NCBI GenBank assembly: GCA_964017125.1
Contig: OZ024914.1
Coordinates: forward strand, 28,439,073-28,503,072
DNA from: Flabesymbios commensalis
Lineage: Eukaryota; Annelida; Polychaeta; Terebellida; Flabelligeridae
Direction of reading: 5' to 3'
Length of the DNA stretch: 64,000 nucleotides
Each line of letters opens with the position of its first letter. The first letter of the stretch is position 1. The notes beneath the pieces were generated by a model. It worked only from the letters and a program-made list of their open reading frames with translations, did not search any database and was not told the origin of the DNA. Shown here piece after piece: positions 63,001 through 64,000 of this stretch. The translations under genes and the position numbers were made by a program.

Positions 63001-63817
63001 CAACACCTTGAGCCTGTTCAATTAAAATGTTTAGAAATACCTGGGTGTTATTAGTTAAGAGGGTTTGGCTAGATATAGATGGTAATTTGATAAACACTGA
63101 ATGTTTCACATACTTACCACTGTGACTATGTTTTTATTCAAGACCACAATCATGGAACCGTGACGGTCAATTTTTGTTGGACACTGAAGACAACAACCTC
63201 AACCTAGTCATTCTAGGAAGTAGTGATCTTGCTGACCATATGGCCAGGGACATACGAGTAAGAGAATAAATATACAATAAAATCACATTTTTTTATCGGG
63301 TTTAAGTTAATAAAAACACTTACACCTACGTCTGTTCATATGTGGTGTAATGAAATAAAGCATGTTTTCAGAAAAGACTAACTGTAACCTGCAGCCGAAT
63401 AGCTGTACTTATTTCAAATTCTGCCCACTCTGTAATTTCGATAGAAAGTATCTATCTGACCTGTGATTGGTTCAGACTCAAGTAGAGTGAAATACTCAAG
63501 ACAATTTATTATTGTTATTATTATTATTGTTGTTATTGTTATTTTTAATTACCTCAATACATAAGGAAAAGCGTATTTAAAAATACTATAATCATTAATG
63601 TCAATTTATAACAGTTTATTGTAAACCAAGCTGTTTTCTCATTGCTTTGTTTTCTCATTGCTTTGATCGTTTATTGTTTTATTATTGATTCAGGTACAAT
63701 GTGAGGAGGATGAGTTAACACTCGATGGACAGCTGTACAATCTGGATTATAGATTGTTAGATGGTGATGTCAGTCTCCCACACAACTCTTTCAAAACAGC
63801 TGATTTTCTACCACATG
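50683..63817 (+). CDS. ARHGAP35: p190 RhoGAP, 5' portion (7 exons, continues past the window)
   Basis: Orthologue of vertebrate p190 RhoGAPs (ARHGAP35/ARHGAP5), cytosolic GTPase-activating proteins for Rho that control actin and adhesion. Exons: 50683-51088, 51221-51893, 60848-61079, 61321-61604, 61866-62018, 63143-63257 and 63694-63817. All have GT/AG borders and compatible phases and give about 662 residues. Order of parts: N-terminal GTPase fold (about 10-255; GIGKS at 28-32, TKND at 196-199, ETSA at 226-229), four FF domains (about 268-585), then the start of the first pseudoGTPase domain (NLNLVILG in exon 6). Recognised by runs shared with the human protein: GIGKSCLCNRF, VVNNDH.LYWGE, HVVEQTEFIDD, MPDGKL, TKTKKPIV. 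The ATG is preceded in frame by TAA three codons upstream and has a good context (A at -3, G at +4). The catalytic RhoGAP domain lies beyond the right edge. It could equally be named ARHGAP5, since vertebrates have two copies. Confidence 0.95.
51221..51893 (+). CDS. ARHGAP35: RhoGAP exon 2: rest of GTPase domain and FF1
   Basis: Acceptor TTGTAG/GT restores glycine 136 and the LEHEYEEKNMPDGKL stretch (human LEQDFEQKQMPDGKL). The exon carries the nucleotide-specificity motif TKND and ETSA, then the first FF domain (about residues 268-330, with the HNVHWMTVHRKVQ core). It ends at GACAG/GTATGT in phase 2. Confidence 0.95.
52855..53520 (+). repeat. diverged array related to the HINE leader
   Basis: About four ~150-170-bp units, each starting near CTCGTTTCCGGAACATAT and followed by ATTGCACACAC and TTTGACCTAC. 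The same CGTTTCCGGAGCA unit occurs twice in the leader of every 2.6-kb HINE. The left edge (GTCCCCCGC...AGTGAGGGCAGAGTATTATGG) loosely resembles the HINE 5' hairpin. Confidence 0.6.
53620..54300. mobile_element. diverged relic related to the 25099-26763 element
   Basis: Shares ordered blocks with about 25855-26640: CCTGACA.AAAGACCCAGCT, GCAGTGTGTGAAATCA, TATATGAATG, and a CTCGCGATTTTTA block. Ends are not identifiable. Confidence 0.5.
54515..55843. mobile_element. hAT-like element with 14-bp terminal inverted repeats
   Basis: Left end CAGGGTTCGTAATA, right end TATTACGAACCCTG. A 5-bp duplication AATTG lies at 54510-54514 and 55844-55848. Both subterminal zones hold inverted GGTTGTCC/GGACAACC motifs. 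No transposase is visible in 1.33 kb. Sits in RhoGAP intron 2. Confidence 0.85.
56840..57150 (+). mobile_element. dimeric tRNA-derived SINE, copy 3 (RhoGAP intron 2)
   Basis: Same order as the copy at 16911: GCGTAGTGGTTAGCACCGCT, a decayed first B-box, GAAACAAAAACATTTCTCCC, then TGACCGAGAGGTAGCGTG and a diverged second B-box. The tail is ATTCATTTAAAATCATTTC. Confidence 0.82.
58140..60727 (+). mobile_element. 2.6-kb HINE family, copy E (complete, in RhoGAP intron 2)
   Basis: 2588 bp with both termini: TAGCTCCC hairpin at the left and GTCTTGT at the right. The flanks are CTTTGT and TAAATTAAG, again T/T. Same orientation as the gene. It carries two GTTGGGCC octamers where copy C has four. Its array has one additional unit near 59220-59500 and lacks one unit near 60290 relative to copy C. 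Confidence 0.88.
60848..61079 (+). CDS. ARHGAP35: RhoGAP exon 3: FF2
   Basis: Acceptor TATACAG/G supplies the third base of arginine 360, giving R-SWPSILRWLL against human EFLKWFVVL. The rest (CPWYLGNYVERS, FREHVDTLRAEYRR) matches the second FF domain. The 3' border is uncertain. GAGTCA/GTAAAA at 61079 gives FF spacing like the human protein. AAATT/GTAAAA at 61096, used with the earlier acceptor of exon 4, also keeps the frame and would add 8 residues. Confidence 0.88.
61108..61165. repeat. intronic hairpin after RhoGAP exon 3
   Basis: TTTTTACCCACT...AGTTGTG pairs with CACAACT...AGTGGGTAAAAA around a 16-base loop. It lies just after exon 3. The right arm resembles sequence inside the MITE at 8899-9105 (CACAACTTTAAGTGAG), so it is probably a small inserted palindrome. 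Confidence 0.7.
61321..61604 (+). CDS. ARHGAP35: RhoGAP exon 4: FF3
   Basis: Encodes EQFRQLLEV through PGKSLSEV and ends in ITEKLQAEQR, matching human [21 protein letters not shown] and the QDVLGEEQR region. Two acceptor AGs lie 7 bases apart: CATAG/G, exon start 61314, and TTAAAG/GAA, start 61321. Each pairs in frame with one of two donors of exon 3. The donor is CAGAG/GTTTGT, phase 2. Confidence 0.88.
61866..62018 (+). CDS. ARHGAP35: RhoGAP exon 5: FF4
   Basis: Acceptor TTGACAG/G completes the arginine of EQR. The exon then reads NRVESDRKAILLNHLSFVQ, HPSQEKCPFRDRCMDSVID, closely matching human LQAERDALILKHIHFVYHP and its CPSCPACVD run. It ends GCCCACAG/GTACAT in phase 2. Confidence 0.93.
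63143..63257 (+). CDS. ARHGAP35: RhoGAP exon 6: linker and start of first pseudoGTPase domain
   Basis: Acceptor TTCAAG/A. The exon reads RPQSWNRDGQ, then NLNLVILGSSDLADHMARDIR, aligned with human [23 protein letters not shown]. This strand and helix open the pG1 pseudoGTPase fold described in p190 proteins. The donor is CGA/GTAAGA, phase 0. Confidence 0.93.
63500..63550 (+). repeat. TTA/TTG microsatellite in RhoGAP intron 6
   Basis: Interrupted run of ATT and GTT triplets between exons 6 and 7. Confidence 0.85.
63694..63817 (+). CDS. ARHGAP35: RhoGAP exon 7: pG1 continues
   Basis: Acceptor GATTCAG/GTA. The exon reads VQCEEDELTLDGQLYNL, then LLDGDVSLPHNSFKTADFLP before HG, matching human YVIDGKMYELSLR and VRLPVNSFQTPTFQPHG. 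The donor is CATG/GTTAGT, phase 1. Downstream exons lie beyond the window. Confidence 0.93.
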
Positions 63818-64000
63818 GTTAGTTCAGAATTTGTGTACTACAGAGGTATCATTCGGTATTTTATATATATATATATTTCTTTAGATATTTGCATTGCCAT
63901 TTTTTGTATGCCAGTCATGGCCTCCCACATAAACTGATAATAAAACTGAAATGCTCCTTTATCTCCTCCTCATGATATGTACAATTTAAAAAAAGACTCT

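Overview
The window reads as intergenic plus 5' gene sequence from a marine invertebrate animal. It is AT-rich, has long introns, and is crowded with non-autonomous DNA transposons, tandem arrays, hairpin MITEs and tRNA-derived SINEs. One host gene is clear: the 5' part of a p190 RhoGAP orthologue (vertebrate ARHGAP35/ARHGAP5) on the + strand from 50683. Seven coding exons (about 662 residues: N-terminal GTPase, four FF domains, start of the first pseudoGTPase fold) lie in the window, and the gene runs off the right edge before its RhoGAP domain. The octamer TAGGCCTA is strongly over-represented at 6-28 kb. That would fit an echinoderm or hemichordate, but this is only a weak species hint.

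The most striking content is a 2.6-kb repeat family with five copies: 1-1134 (cut by the window edge), 1135-3455, 21347-23945, 32933-35399 and 58140-60727. Complete copies begin with a TAGCTCCC...GGGAGCTA hairpin. They carry a two-unit leader and about 13 tandem ~145-bp units, most of which fold through AATGGCCG/CGGCCATT. They end in a subterminal inverted repeat (GCGGGAGCT), a small hairpin and GTCTTGT. Flanks show insertion between two Ts with no target duplication. A paralogous empty site in the same window confirms this for one copy. These are the hallmarks of Helentron-associated elements (HINEs, rolling-circle transposons). A second family with the same end design but a different ~170-bp array lies at 35479-36653.

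Region by region. 1-3455: two 2.6-kb copies, one nested in the other. 3.6-6.5 kb: a foldback-like structure of inverted tandem arrays (140-bp and 21-bp units). 6.56-10.08 kb and 18.44-28.26 kb: a segmental duplication whose second copy has gained a 1.9-kb element, a 2.6-kb HINE, a 1.67-kb hAT-like element and a short insert. 10-18.4 kb: sparse, with two dimeric SINEs and a possible LTR-like fossil. 28.4-29.1 kb: a 150-bp tandem array. 29-32 kb: mostly unassigned. 32.9-36.9 kb: HINE copy, second HINE family and a GTAACCTCGCCACA cassette. 37-50.4 kb: unassigned sequence with many hairpin MITEs, several with piggyBac-like TTAA/CCCTTT ends. 50.4-64 kb: the RhoGAP gene, whose 9-kb intron 2 holds a diverged array, hAT-like elements, a SINE and a complete HINE.

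Apart from the RhoGAP exons I recognise no host protein-coding gene. Nearly all other ORFs are short, use non-ATG starts or lie inside repeats.
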